A DNA stretch of 64,000 bases from positions 3,905,001-3,969,000 of the forward strand of contig NZ_CP047656.1 in NCBI RefSeq assembly GCF_009906955.1, in the 5' to 3' direction. Position numbers and translations under genes: made by a program. Below, piece by piece: positions 37,801 to 46,121 of this stretch. A model generated the notes under the pieces. That model was not told where the DNA came from, made no database searches, and was given only the letters and a program-made list of their open reading frames with translations. Every line of letters starts with the position of its first letter. Positions within the stretch are counted from its first letter, which is position 1. This DNA comes from Paraglaciecola mesophila (GTDB lineage Bacteria; Pseudomonadota; Gammaproteobacteria; Enterobacterales; Alteromonadaceae).

Positions 37801-39475
37801 CCCTGCACGATTACGCCAGATTATTGCCAACCTAACCAGTAACGCAATCAAGTTTACCGAGCGCGGGGAAGTGAACGTCAGTATTAAGCGTGTCGCCTGT
37901 CACAATATTCTTTCAGGTGGGGATGATGCCGGTGTTCAACATAGCGGTTTTGTTTTCTGCGTTCAGGATACAGGGATTGGTATGGCGCCAGATCGCCAGC
38001 AAAAAGTATTTGAAATGTTTACCCAAGCGGATGCATCAACCACGCGGAAATACGGTGGTACTGGACTCGGTTTAGCCATATGTAAGCAATTAACTGCCCT
38101 AATGGGAGGTAACTTAGGTGTACAGTCTAATATCGGTGAAGGCAGTCGCTTTAGTTTGGAAGTTGATCTCCCCCTGACGGCAAACCCGCTGGCGCAACTT
38201 GGATCGATTGATAATTGCCCGACGGTGCACTTGGTCAACCTAACGGGAGGCTTAGGCCAATCAATCGAGGTTATGCTTGGAAAATTAAATATAAAAGCGG
38301 TGCACGTACAGCGCGTTAAATCTGAGTTAGCCAGTGCTAAAAATGGCTTATGGATCAGCCAAGCTGAATATGAGCGTACTTTGTTAGAGGCTGGGATCCC
38401 CTTGTCGAACTGGATCTGTTTACTTCCCACTTCACAGTGGCAGGAGAATGACACACGAAACATATTGCCATTGCCAGTGCACTTTAGTGGCTTACATAAC
38501 AGCATAAGTCGCGCTTTGGGTATTGAAACTGAGGAGCAACAGCGTCTAGATGACGACCTTCGAAATCACCAGCGGTTTGAAGCAAATATTCTGGTAGCAG
38601 AAGACAGCCTCACCAACCAGGAAGTCGCTAAAAGCATGTTAGGTCTCTTGGGGTGTGAAGCTTGGCTTGCTGACAATGGTGCAGAGGCGGTTGAGCAAAT
38701 CAATCTGCAACGGCCTGACCTAGTGCTCATGGACTGCCAAATGCCAGTAATGGATGGTTATGCGGCTACCAGAGCAATCCGTAAAAATTGGCCTGATATT
38801 CCCATTGTCGCGCTCACAGCTGGGATGGGTGACAATTTACGCCAACAGTGTTTGGATGCCGGCATGAATGACGTTATGTCTAAACCTTTTTCGTTGCAAG
38901 AGTTAGAGCAAACACTGCTTCGCTTTTTGCCTGTACCTAGCGGGCAGAAATCTAGAGATGTTTTTGAAGCGCCGACGTTACCGGAGCACACTTCACCGGA
39001 TAAAAATAGCGGCGAAGCGTTCAAGGTAAATCAACAAGCGCAAACTCATGACCAAACAGAGGCGCTTGATGTCGTGTCAGAGCGTGCGCCAAATGAGCCT
39101 GATCCTGTTGAGCAAGATACTCTACTGGATATGTCAACAGTCGAAACGTTGCGCAAAATTTCCCAAGACACAGGCAATCCAGTGTTTGAGCGAGTACTCG
39201 ACGCATTCAAGCAAGAGGCCGAAAAACTCGTTTCTCAGTTGGTTGGGCAAGTACAGCAAGAGCCCCTCGATTTCTTAACGATTGGTGAAACAGCGCATGC
39301 GCTTAAGTCGATGTCGGGGAACGCTGGGGCAAAAGCCTTATACGAATTGTGTAGAGAGCTAGAGGAAAAAATGAAGAATACTCAAAGTGATAATATTCAT
39401 TCTTTAGTTCAGCGCATTCAGTTGGCGTTTACTACTAGCAGCGAGAAATTGGAGACATTCAGACATGTCGAATGA
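34871..39475 (+). CDS. propeller-type hybrid sensor kinase (HisKA-HATPase-receiver-HPt)
   Basis: This 1534-residue protein has a signal peptide, two Reg_prop beta-propellers and a Y_Y_Y domain (about 30-770), a transmembrane helix near 785-805 and a coiled coil. Its histidine kinase core has His874 in FLAIMSHEIRTPMNG and ATP-binding motifs NLTSNAIKF, DTGIGM and GTGLGLAICKQL. A degenerate receiver-like stretch follows (about 1115-1220), then a true receiver with Asp1288 in DLVLMDCQMPVMDG and a C-terminal HPt domain with His1476 in ETAHALKSMSGN. This makes a complete His-Asp-His phosphorelay. The sensor half is closely similar to the cyclase at 20748. It overlaps the next gene by 11 bp. Confidence 0.94.
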   Translation: MFKTGIYWFVCFLTFSLNAHSADSPNFSFTPAELSQQLTQKTVRQIYQDSTGYIWVVTQEGISRYDGYQLLSFVHDPRKPDSLSSDNVRAILEDHKQRLWIATDGGGLNLFNSAKQTFSHWKATKNSTNSPTSNRQQSLYLDSENNIWLGYRDGNFSRFNPDNMSFEHFDTRTLLPELEKDAAITAIIEDGQCIWLATDGNGLLKLDKQTNTLIRLHTGATNPFFSDRLTQLFIDVQQRLWITSHDAGISMLDPQRLKFTTWQHNENQPSSIAADLVHTIYQDQKQRIWLGTEAGASLWNGRNKFTSYNTEDGLSDNKVLSILQDPSGLMWFGTYNGITKNIEVPFEHIDSGLASNVVLGFAETKSSTGERAIWVASYGGLTRLNSQGEVSAVINKSSKPALQDARVMTVRGDNNLLWFGTRGSGLGRLNVDTMNIETFVHDPDNPNSLSFNGVTSVFPDSAGNIWVGTFGGGLNYLPAGSTDFVHYRADENNPRSLNSDRVLAMYQLLDGTIIVGTVAGINVMDPVTLDFDHIEHQPDDFDSLSAPMAWAFYQDAKAQLWVGTQGGGLNKWSAQDKALLHNHFTRYDSFSGLPSSHIYAILQDDREHLWLSSTAGLTRLNPDTGHVRHFDTSQGLKDSEFNFGAGFKDSQGVMYFGGNAGVVRFHPDDIKDSDVVPPVVLVRIKKLNEQVWFDVPYQRLQGLELDYKDYFISFEFAALDFNAPGLNQYRYKLEGLDPNWIELEYRRLATFTNLPAGDYVLKVQASNNQGLWNTQGVSLPINVLPPPWKTLWAYALYGLIVLLIMLNIIWRYRQKRMREMKQLIELEEKVEERTKELRHANTQLEHSMEETEKARRLAEQASKEKSDFLAIMSHEIRTPMNGVLGMTEVLLSSDLKPKQQHFAQLVYRSGRLLLDLLNNILDFSKLEAGKATLESVPVDLEALIEEVTDLFSEAAYNKGLNINAILSPEPLPQVYADPARLRQIIANLTSNAIKFTERGEVNVSIKRVACHNILSGGDDAGVQHSGFVFCVQDTGIGMAPDRQQKVFEMFTQADASTTRKYGGTGLGLAICKQLTALMGGNLGVQSNIGEGSRFSLEVDLPLTANPLAQLGSIDNCPTVHLVNLTGGLGQSIEVMLGKLNIKAVHVQRVKSELASAKNGLWISQAEYERTLLEAGIPLSNWICLLPTSQWQENDTRNILPLPVHFSGLHNSISRALGIETEEQQRLDDDLRNHQRFEANILVAEDSLTNQEVAKSMLGLLGCEAWLADNGAEAVEQINLQRPDLVLMDCQMPVMDGYAATRAIRKNWPDIPIVALTAGMGDNLRQQCLDAGMNDVMSKPFSLQELEQTLLRFLPVPSGQKSRDVFEAPTLPEHTSPDKNSGEAFKVNQQAQTHDQTEALDVVSERAPNEPDPVEQDTLLDMSTVETLRKISQDTGNPVFERVLDAFKQEAEKLVSQLVGQVQQEPLDFLTIGETAHALKSMSGNAGAKALYELCRELEEKMKNTQSDNIHSLVQRIQLAFTTSSEKLETFRHVE

Positions 39476-41237
39476 GGCAAAAGTTAACATTCTCGTTTGT
39501 GATGATGACCTAACAGCGCGGATCTTAATGAAAGAAACGCTAGCGAGCGACAGTATTGAGGTCATCGAAGCCGAAAATGGCCAGCGGGCAATTGAGCAGT
39601 TCGAAAAGCATTCACCAGCGCTTCTATTGCTTGATGTGTCGATGCCCAAGATGAATGGCTTTGAGGTGTGTGAACATATTCGTGAGCACAAGAAAGGTAA
39701 ACATATTCCTATCATTATGGTAACGGGCTCTGATGATCTGGAATCCATTCATAAATCCTATGCGGTAGGCGCAACAGACTTTATCGCTAAACCCATTAAA
39801 TGGCCCATTTTGGGGGAACGGGTTAAGTATATTTTGCGTGCCAGTCAGGCATTCGCTGATTTAGTGACGCAACAGCAAGAGCTTCATCAATTGGCATTTT
39901 ATGACTCGTTAACTGGGCTACCTAATCGCCAATACCTTATGCAGGATTTACAACGTTTTTTAGCCATGGCCCAGCGTAATCATTATCAGGCTGCCATGCT
40001 ATTTATCGACCTTGATCGCTTTAAGCGTATCAACGACACCATGGGGCACAGCTACGGCGATAAATTGTTGCGCAAAGTGGCACATCGTTTACAGGCCAAT
40101 CTGCGGGACAGTGACACCTTTGCTCGTGTGGGCTCAGAACAATCTAGCCAAGAACCGCAGTTGTCGAGTTTTGGTGGGGATGAATTTACTATATTTTTAA
40201 GCCGATTAAACGATCCTAACGAAGCCATGCTGGTGGCAGAGCGTGTGATACGTAGCTTTAGTACGCCATTTCAATTAGAGCAGTTTGAAGTTGTGGTCAC
40301 CCCAAGTATCGGCATTTCAATGTTCCCTAATGATGGAGATAACGCCGAAACCTTGCTTAAAAATGCCGACACTGCCATGTACTTTGCCAAACAGTCTGGC
40401 CGTTGTTGTTATAAATTTTATCAAGACTCAATGAATGCTAAGGCGGCAGCACGTTTGCAGTTAGAGCAAGATTTGCGCAGAGCGCTTAAGAGCGACGAGA
40501 TTGTACCCTTTTATCAACCTCAGATTTGTGCCCAGTCAGGGCGTATAGTCGGGGTGGAAGCGTTAGTGCGTTGGCTTCCAGCGAAAGGAGGGATTATCCC
40601 ACCGGATGAGTTTATTCCTATTGCAGAAGAAACTGGCCTGATAAATGAGTTAGGCCGTTTGGTGTTAGAGAGAGGGTGTTATCAAGCGAAACAATGGTTC
40701 AATGAAGGCAATCCTGTACGTATGGCAATCAATGTGTCGGCTCATCAGTTTAGGCAATTAGATTTTACCCAAGTCGTAGCAGACGTATTACGGCAATCTG
40801 GCCTTGCCCCTGAATTACTGGAGTTAGAGCTGACCGAATCGGTGATTATGAGCGATGCAGAAGAAAATATAGCTCGCTTGATTGAATTAAAAGCCTTGGG
40901 TGTTTCATTAGCTGTTGATGATTTTGGAACTGGGTACTCGTCATTAAGTTATTTGAAACGCTTTCCTATCGACATACTCAAAATAGACCGCTCATTTATG
41001 TGTGATGTTAATTCAGCTCCCGATGATTTAGCGATAGTCGAGGCGATACTTGCGCTGGCAGAAAGTTTGAAGCTCGGGGTGATTGCGGAAGGAATTGAGT
41101 ATGGAAGCCAGATTGCCATTTTGAAAAACACTAAGCAATTATTATTACAAGGTTACTTGTTTTCACGCCCTGTTGCAGCGGAATATATTTCGCCGTTGCT
41201 TAACCAAGACTTTAACCATTTGATGCCAGGATTATGA
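39465..41237 (+). CDS. response regulator with GGDEF and EAL domains, insertion before GGDEF
   Basis: This 590-residue protein has a receiver (about 7-125: NILVCDDDLTARI, LLLLDVSMPKMNGF), a GGDEF domain and an EAL domain (GVEALVRW, DDFGTGYSSLSYL, VIAEGIEYG). The inhibition-like motif RDSD and following TFARV are canonical, but about 14 extra residues (GSEQSSQEPQLSSF) separate them from GGDEF. Both catalytic motifs appear intact. It overlaps the upstream hybrid kinase gene by 11 bp and the downstream sigma-54 activator by 4 bp (ATGA). It is therefore the expected phosphate acceptor of that kinase's HPt domain and the c-di-GMP arm of the operon. Confidence 0.93.
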   Translation: MSNEAKVNILVCDDDLTARILMKETLASDSIEVIEAENGQRAIEQFEKHSPALLLLDVSMPKMNGFEVCEHIREHKKGKHIPIIMVTGSDDLESIHKSYAVGATDFIAKPIKWPILGERVKYILRASQAFADLVTQQQELHQLAFYDSLTGLPNRQYLMQDLQRFLAMAQRNHYQAAMLFIDLDRFKRINDTMGHSYGDKLLRKVAHRLQANLRDSDTFARVGSEQSSQEPQLSSFGGDEFTIFLSRLNDPNEAMLVAERVIRSFSTPFQLEQFEVVVTPSIGISMFPNDGDNAETLLKNADTAMYFAKQSGRCCYKFYQDSMNAKAAARLQLEQDLRRALKSDEIVPFYQPQICAQSGRIVGVEALVRWLPAKGGIIPPDEFIPIAEETGLINELGRLVLERGCYQAKQWFNEGNPVRMAINVSAHQFRQLDFTQVVADVLRQSGLAPELLELELTESVIMSDAEENIARLIELKALGVSLAVDDFGTGYSSLSYLKRFPIDILKIDRSFMCDVNSAPDDLAIVEAILALAESLKLGVIAEGIEYGSQIAILKNTKQLLLQGYLFSRPVAAEYISPLLNQDFNHLMPGL

Positions 41238-44200
41238 TTCAAAGCTCTCCTGTATTTTCCGCCTTCGTTGAGGATATTGAACGTATTAGATTGTATGTTG
41301 AAAAGCCCAATGTACCGCTTGTGGCTGAGTTGCAGCAGTACGTTGCCGCAACTGAGTTTCAATTCGATATTGTGCTATTGAGTTCGGCACTAACGGATAA
41401 TGACACACCTGAGCAATATCTAGGTGGCGCGCTGTTAGTCGCATGCGACTCACAAGAACATGCACTAACCCTGACAGAAGAGTACGCTTTGTTAGAACAA
41501 CCAGTGCATTGGCTGGTCGAAAATACTGTTGATTTGCAAAACAATCAGTTAATCCCAGGGCATCACTTTGTTGATTGGCGAGCCGCTGGTGTGCTAACCA
41601 TGATGCTAAGCCAATTGAAACAACAAGCTAATATTCACCAAGACAAGGTGTACGTGGAGCACAAGTTAGCTTTGTTATCTGATTGCTTGGGGAGTTTATC
41701 GCTTACGTTAAGCGCCGATGGCACGATTAAGCACATTAACCAAGAGTTAATGTTGAAAATGGGTACTAAGGGGCTTTCCGCCAAGGGACAACGCTGGCAG
41801 ACCAGTCTACCTATACCGTCGAGTACGGCGAAGACGCGAATGCAGCAAATTTTAGCGGACTTAAGTCATACTCACTCAATGACTAGGCTTCCTCCTTTTC
41901 CTATTCAATTAGATAAAACCGTATTGATGGTCGATGGGGTCGCAGGGCCGCTTCCTAACGATGAAAGTTTGCTTATTTTACGGCAAGTTGCCCAGTGGCA
42001 GAGTCATGAATGGGTTGAACAATTAAGTGAGCAAAGCACACCCGTCACCTTGTTGCTGGTTAACCCGGACGACTTTGCCGAATTAAACCGAATGCATGGG
42101 CGAGAAGTCGGCGACCAAGTGCTTGAAGAGATCATGCAATGTATGTTCCAGGTACTTCGCGCAGATGATTTTGCCAGTCGATATAGCGGAGCCGTTTTTG
42201 CAGCTCATTTACCCGAAACTAATGAACAGCAAGGCCAAGTGCTAGCATCACGCATGCTACAGAAACTGCGAAGTCAGGCTTTTTCAAAAAAGAAACTCAA
42301 TCTTGCGTTTAGTTTTGGACTTGCTACCTTGGACTCTGAAGAGCTTTTAGGTGAGCAATCACCATTGGAGTTATTCAGACGAGCCAATGCAGCTCTTCAA
42401 GCTGCCCGTAGCATTGGAGGCGGGAAGCTAGTCAGTTGGCAGCCTCAGTTTGATGCTAATATTTTGGCCAACCTTGACCGTATGAGCGGCAAGTTTTCTC
42501 AAGCCCCCAGTGACGATTTCAGGTTAATGAACCTTCAGTGGGATATTATTCGCCTAATCGGCAGCACACATTCTTTACAGACATTTTCATCGCAAGTATG
42601 CCAGTTGCTGGCAACCGGGCTACAGAGTAAGTTTACCGGTTTGTATATGCAGCAAGGTGCGCACTTTAAGTGTCTGTCATCTCGCTTGACTAGCTCTGAC
42701 ATTGATGAAGATACCATTCACCAGTGGGCCAAAACACATATTAAGCTGGCCCCTAACGGGAGCAAGTTAGTACAACCAACGGCTGCGCTTGGTTCCTTTC
42801 ATTATGTGGTCATTCCTTTAGTTACGCGCAGCCATTGTGTCGGGTTTCTATTGGCATGCTGGGAGTCATCCGCTCAAGAAAGTGCCAAAAAATGCGCTGA
42901 ACAACTTGCCCAGGTCACCCCAAATTTAGCGGCGGCAATTGATCGAATCATGTTACTAGAGCAAGACGAAAATAGGCGTGTTGGTGCGGATAAAGAGCTA
43001 TCAGGTGAGCACGAATTGTTGTTTGAATCACCTGCAATGCGTACCTTAATGCAACAAGTTCAATTAGTGGCCCCCACGGATGCATCTGTGTTAATTATCG
43101 GTGAATCAGGTACGGGTAAAGAGGTGATCGCTCAGCAGATCCACAATCACAGTTTGCATCCTGATAAACCATTTATAACGGTTGATTGCTCGACCATTGT
43201 AGAACACCTTATGGAAAGTGAGTTGTTTGGCCACAGACGTGGAGCCTTTACTGGGGCAACAAGTGATCAACCGGGTAAAATTGCGCAAGCAGACGGCGGT
43301 ACTTTGTTTTTAGATGAAGTAGGCGAGCTACCACTGGATATTCAATCAAAGTTACTGCGTTTTGTGCAGGAAAAAACGTTCGTTGCTGTGGGTGACCAGA
43401 GGGTGCGTAAGGTGGATGTACGCTTGGTTTTGGCGACCAACAGAAACTTACCTGATGAGGTGGCACAAGGGCGTTTCCGAGCCGATTTATATTATCGTAT
43501 CAATGTATTTACTTTAAATCTGCCTGCCTTGAATGAGAGGGGAAATGATCCGCTCATGCTAGCTCGACACTTTATTCAAAAGTTTGCCCGCCAATATAAT
43601 AAAGATATTAGCGACTTTTCTACCGCGTCACTGGGTAAGCTAGAGAAGTATCACTGGCCTGGAAACGTGCGCGAATTACGTAACTGCATGATGCGAGCGG
43701 TCATTTTGTGTTCAGAAGGATATATAGAGCCAGAGCATCTTATTTTACAAGAACCATCAGATGATAATGTGGTACCGATTAAACCAAATGTCGCGTCAAT
43801 TCCATCGATTAACGCCTGTGACGTAAGTGAAGTTCAAAGTGAAGAACTAAGACAAGTCGCCGTGCTGCTCACTGAAGTGGTTGCGCTGGTAAAACAGCAA
43901 GCCAAGGTGTTATCCGTGAGTAACTGGTTAGAAAAACAATGGTTGAATCAATGTGTTTTAAAATGGGGGAGTTTATATCAGGTCGCACAACAGTTAGCTC
44001 AATCCGAATCTACCATTCGCAGACGCTACGCTAAGCTCAACAAACAAGATTTCAGCCAAGATGAGTTATCTCCATTGACTGAGCGTTGCAATCATTTGTT
44101 TGAGAGTATGCTTGATACCGAGACGCATAATACTTTGTGGCCAAGTATAGAGGCGACATTGCATCAAATAGTCATTCAACAAGACGTAAGTCAACAGCAG

Positions 44201-44266
44201 AAAGCCAAACTGCTAGACGTGACGCAGCCTACCTTACGCAAAATTATCCAACAATCTCAAGGGTGA
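41234..44266 (+). CDS. sigma-54 activator with degenerate I-site GGDEF and GAF domains
   Basis: This 1010-residue protein has an unrecognised N-terminal region (1-150), a PAS-like stretch, and a GGDEF-fold domain (about 255-400). The active site of that domain is SGAVF (318-322) instead of GGDEF, but RxxD is kept at R309-D312, exactly five residues before it. A GAF domain follows (about 430-570), then a sigma-54 AAA+ domain (about 590-830: GESGTGKEVIA, GAFTGA, LFLDEVGELPL, WPGNVRELRN). The C-terminus is a long helical region ending in a helix-turn-helix (KAKLLDVTQPTLRKIIQ). The intact GAFTGA loop predicts contact with sigma-54. Binding of c-di-GMP by the I-site is inferred. The ATGA overlap couples it to the GGDEF-EAL gene. 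Confidence 0.92.
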   Translation: MIQSSPVFSAFVEDIERIRLYVEKPNVPLVAELQQYVAATEFQFDIVLLSSALTDNDTPEQYLGGALLVACDSQEHALTLTEEYALLEQPVHWLVENTVDLQNNQLIPGHHFVDWRAAGVLTMMLSQLKQQANIHQDKVYVEHKLALLSDCLGSLSLTLSADGTIKHINQELMLKMGTKGLSAKGQRWQTSLPIPSSTAKTRMQQILADLSHTHSMTRLPPFPIQLDKTVLMVDGVAGPLPNDESLLILRQVAQWQSHEWVEQLSEQSTPVTLLLVNPDDFAELNRMHGREVGDQVLEEIMQCMFQVLRADDFASRYSGAVFAAHLPETNEQQGQVLASRMLQKLRSQAFSKKKLNLAFSFGLATLDSEELLGEQSPLELFRRANAALQAARSIGGGKLVSWQPQFDANILANLDRMSGKFSQAPSDDFRLMNLQWDIIRLIGSTHSLQTFSSQVCQLLATGLQSKFTGLYMQQGAHFKCLSSRLTSSDIDEDTIHQWAKTHIKLAPNGSKLVQPTAALGSFHYVVIPLVTRSHCVGFLLACWESSAQESAKKCAEQLAQVTPNLAAAIDRIMLLEQDENRRVGADKELSGEHELLFESPAMRTLMQQVQLVAPTDASVLIIGESGTGKEVIAQQIHNHSLHPDKPFITVDCSTIVEHLMESELFGHRRGAFTGATSDQPGKIAQADGGTLFLDEVGELPLDIQSKLLRFVQEKTFVAVGDQRVRKVDVRLVLATNRNLPDEVAQGRFRADLYYRINVFTLNLPALNERGNDPLMLARHFIQKFARQYNKDISDFSTASLGKLEKYHWPGNVRELRNCMMRAVILCSEGYIEPEHLILQEPSDDNVVPIKPNVASIPSINACDVSEVQSEELRQVAVLLTEVVALVKQQAKVLSVSNWLEKQWLNQCVLKWGSLYQVAQQLAQSESTIRRRYAKLNKQDFSQDELSPLTERCNHLFESMLDTETHNTLWPSIEATLHQIVIQQDVSQQQKAKLLDVTQPTLRKIIQQSQG

Positions 44267-44610
44267 CCAAGTCATTCTTGGGTTTATATCTCGCACCCAC
44301 ACCTACACTTAATTCTTCTCTCAATTGTGTATATCGAAACATCATGCAGATTGTTTTTATGTTCAGGCGTGATATTTGCATTTCACTTATTAAGAACGAC
44401 TGACTAGTGATCTAGAGCGCTTGGTAAGATAACGAGGATTCATTCAACAAACAGTCTTCATTCTTGGCCGAATAGGGCCTGCTTGGCATATCTGCCACTT
44501 TATCAATGTTTACTCGGTAATAAATTATCTGCTCTAACGCTTGTTAATTAGGCTTCAATAGTTTGTCAGGTGTATGCCTTTGACGACATGCTCACGAGGG
44601 AGTGAATCAA
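44267..44610. other. gene-free interval before the Ig-like protein
   Basis: These 344 bp are AT-rich with no convincing gene, terminator or strong promoter. A GG/GC spacing for a sigma-54 promoter was sought around 44460-44500 and not found. GAGGGAG at 44596-44602 is the ribosome site of the next gene. Confidence 0.5.
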
Positions 44611-45948
44611 ATGTGGAGCCACACGGCAATACAAGGTATCCGAATGGAAAAAATCACACGCTTACTGTTGGTTATGTGGGTCAGTGTCTTACTCATTTTG
44701 GGAGGCAGTCTGCACGCGGCGCCGGACGGCGGGTTTGCACTAGATACCAATATTAAGGATGGTATGAATGTACCGGCCTACACGTTGATCGACATCAAGG
44801 GAGTGGGTGATAAAGGCGCAAAGATCGATGTTAAACTGCTCAAAGATGGCGCGACGGTCACCATGGCCAGAGCAACAATAAATGACGCAGGAAGCTGGCA
44901 GGTATCGCTGCGCGAACAGCCCCCGAGTGGCCCTTATCAGTTGATCATCAGCGACGGTAAACACAGTCAGTTCGTTAATGACCTGTATGTGGGCAAGCGC
45001 GATCTTCAGGCACGTAATCCAATGGGCCGGATTATTCTCTCTACGCGTTTGAAAGATAACATGCATTTACAGCCATATGAGGCAATACAGGTCAGTGGAT
45101 TGGCAGAGCCTGGGCGAAAGATTGATATAAAGCTTAAAAGAGAAGATGAAACCTTGACCATGGCCAGAGTACAGGTGGACGGAGCTGGGCGCTGGCAAGT
45201 GACCATGGCAGGGCAAAAAGCGGGTGGACCGTTTTCGCTCACTGTTACTGATAGCACACACTACCAAACCGTCAATGGGATCATCATAGGTCACGCAGAC
45301 GTTAAAGCAGCGCCTGAGGTCAAACAGGTACTGGCATCAAATACGATAAAAGAGCAAACCGCAGATAAAGTTGAGCCTGAGCTCCAAGGTATTCAAGAAG
45401 AGAAAAAACCGAACCAGACAAAACCGAACCAGACAAAACCAACAATACCTGAGCCACCCCCAGTGAAAAAACCAGTTTCTGAGCCTGAAGAAGCCAAAGC
45501 GGTAGCGGCAATTGATAACAAAGTAGTACCGATAAAAAGAGAGTTTTTTGAGCCGAAATTTGATGATTTAGCATGGCCACTAGTCAATTTAAATGCATTG
45601 GAAAGTGTGCCGAACAATACTCCCTTGGTTGCGCGTAAGCATGTGCACTTTGCGATTGAGCCAGAAGAAGTTAGCTTGAGTGTGGGCCAAGCGAATCAAA
45701 TTGAGCAAATTTACATAAATGGCCAGGCGTTAGATAGTGATGAGTGGCAAAGTAACCCATTAAAAATCAAAGTGCCCAGTGACTGGTTTCGTTCTGGAGA
45801 TAACGTGATTGCCTTGGTGTCTTTGCAAGAGTGGGACAATACACGTTTTATCGGTAAGTCAGGTCGCTTTAATTTAAGCATTGACCAATTTAATCTAGAG
45901 CTATCGAACAATTGGAGTGTGTTTCATTCTGGACTTGAAAGTTTATGA
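44611..45948 (+). CDS. exported protein made of sialate-O-acetylesterase flanking domains without the esterase
   Basis: The 445-residue product has a signal peptide (TRLLLVMWVSVLLILGGSL). Two repeats of about 90 residues follow, each with the pattern DGMxxxxYxxIxxxGxxxxGxKIDxKL, then AGxWQV and GGPFxLxxxD. This is the N-terminal beta-sandwich pattern of sialate O-acetylesterases. A linker rich in Pro, Lys, Glu and Gln follows (about 240-300, with PNQTK repeats), and then a C-terminal jelly-roll-like domain (IYINGQALDSDEWQ, VPSDWFRSGDNVIALVSL) like the end of the same enzymes. The SGNH catalytic domain with its GQSNM motif is absent. ATG 44611 is chosen because GAGGGAG is 8 nt upstream; a later ATG at 44644 also precedes the signal peptide. 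Function is unknown, possibly carbohydrate or surface binding. A TonB gene follows. Confidence 0.75.
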   Translation: MWSHTAIQGIRMEKITRLLLVMWVSVLLILGGSLHAAPDGGFALDTNIKDGMNVPAYTLIDIKGVGDKGAKIDVKLLKDGATVTMARATINDAGSWQVSLREQPPSGPYQLIISDGKHSQFVNDLYVGKRDLQARNPMGRIILSTRLKDNMHLQPYEAIQVSGLAEPGRKIDIKLKREDETLTMARVQVDGAGRWQVTMAGQKAGGPFSLTVTDSTHYQTVNGIIIGHADVKAAPEVKQVLASNTIKEQTADKVEPELQGIQEEKKPNQTKPNQTKPTIPEPPPVKKPVSEPEEAKAVAAIDNKVVPIKREFFEPKFDDLAWPLVNLNALESVPNNTPLVARKHVHFAIEPEEVSLSVGQANQIEQIYINGQALDSDEWQSNPLKIKVPSDWFRSGDNVIALVSLQEWDNTRFIGKSGRFNLSIDQFNLELSNNWSVFHSGLESL

Positions 45949-45960
45949 TGTAAATTTGAC

Positions 45961-46011
45961 ACCAATTCCATTAAATAATTAACCACTCTGTGAAAATTTA
46001 ATGGAATTGGT
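45961..46011. repeat. 16-bp perfect inverted repeat (long hairpin), dispersed element
   Basis: ACCAATTCCATTAAAT (45961-45976) and ATTTAATGGAATTGGT (45996-46011) are perfect arms around 19 nt. There is no T run, so it is not a normal terminator. The right arm recurs alone at 34754, which points to a small mobile or REP-like element. Confidence 0.75.
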
Positions 46012-46121
46012 ATGAGGCTTAAATTTGGCCCTTTTAAGCACGATATTTTCCTGAATTGAAAATAATTTAACCCCTTTTCAGTGGCTCGCGCGTTACTTCT
46101 TTAAATCACAGGAGAATAACG

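Noticed and set aside
44440-44510. Sigma-54 promoter upstream of the esterase-flank gene, suggested by the neighbouring sigma-54 activator
   Set aside because: TTGGCATATCTGCC has GG and GC seven bases apart instead of ten, and no other GG-N10-GC fits well.
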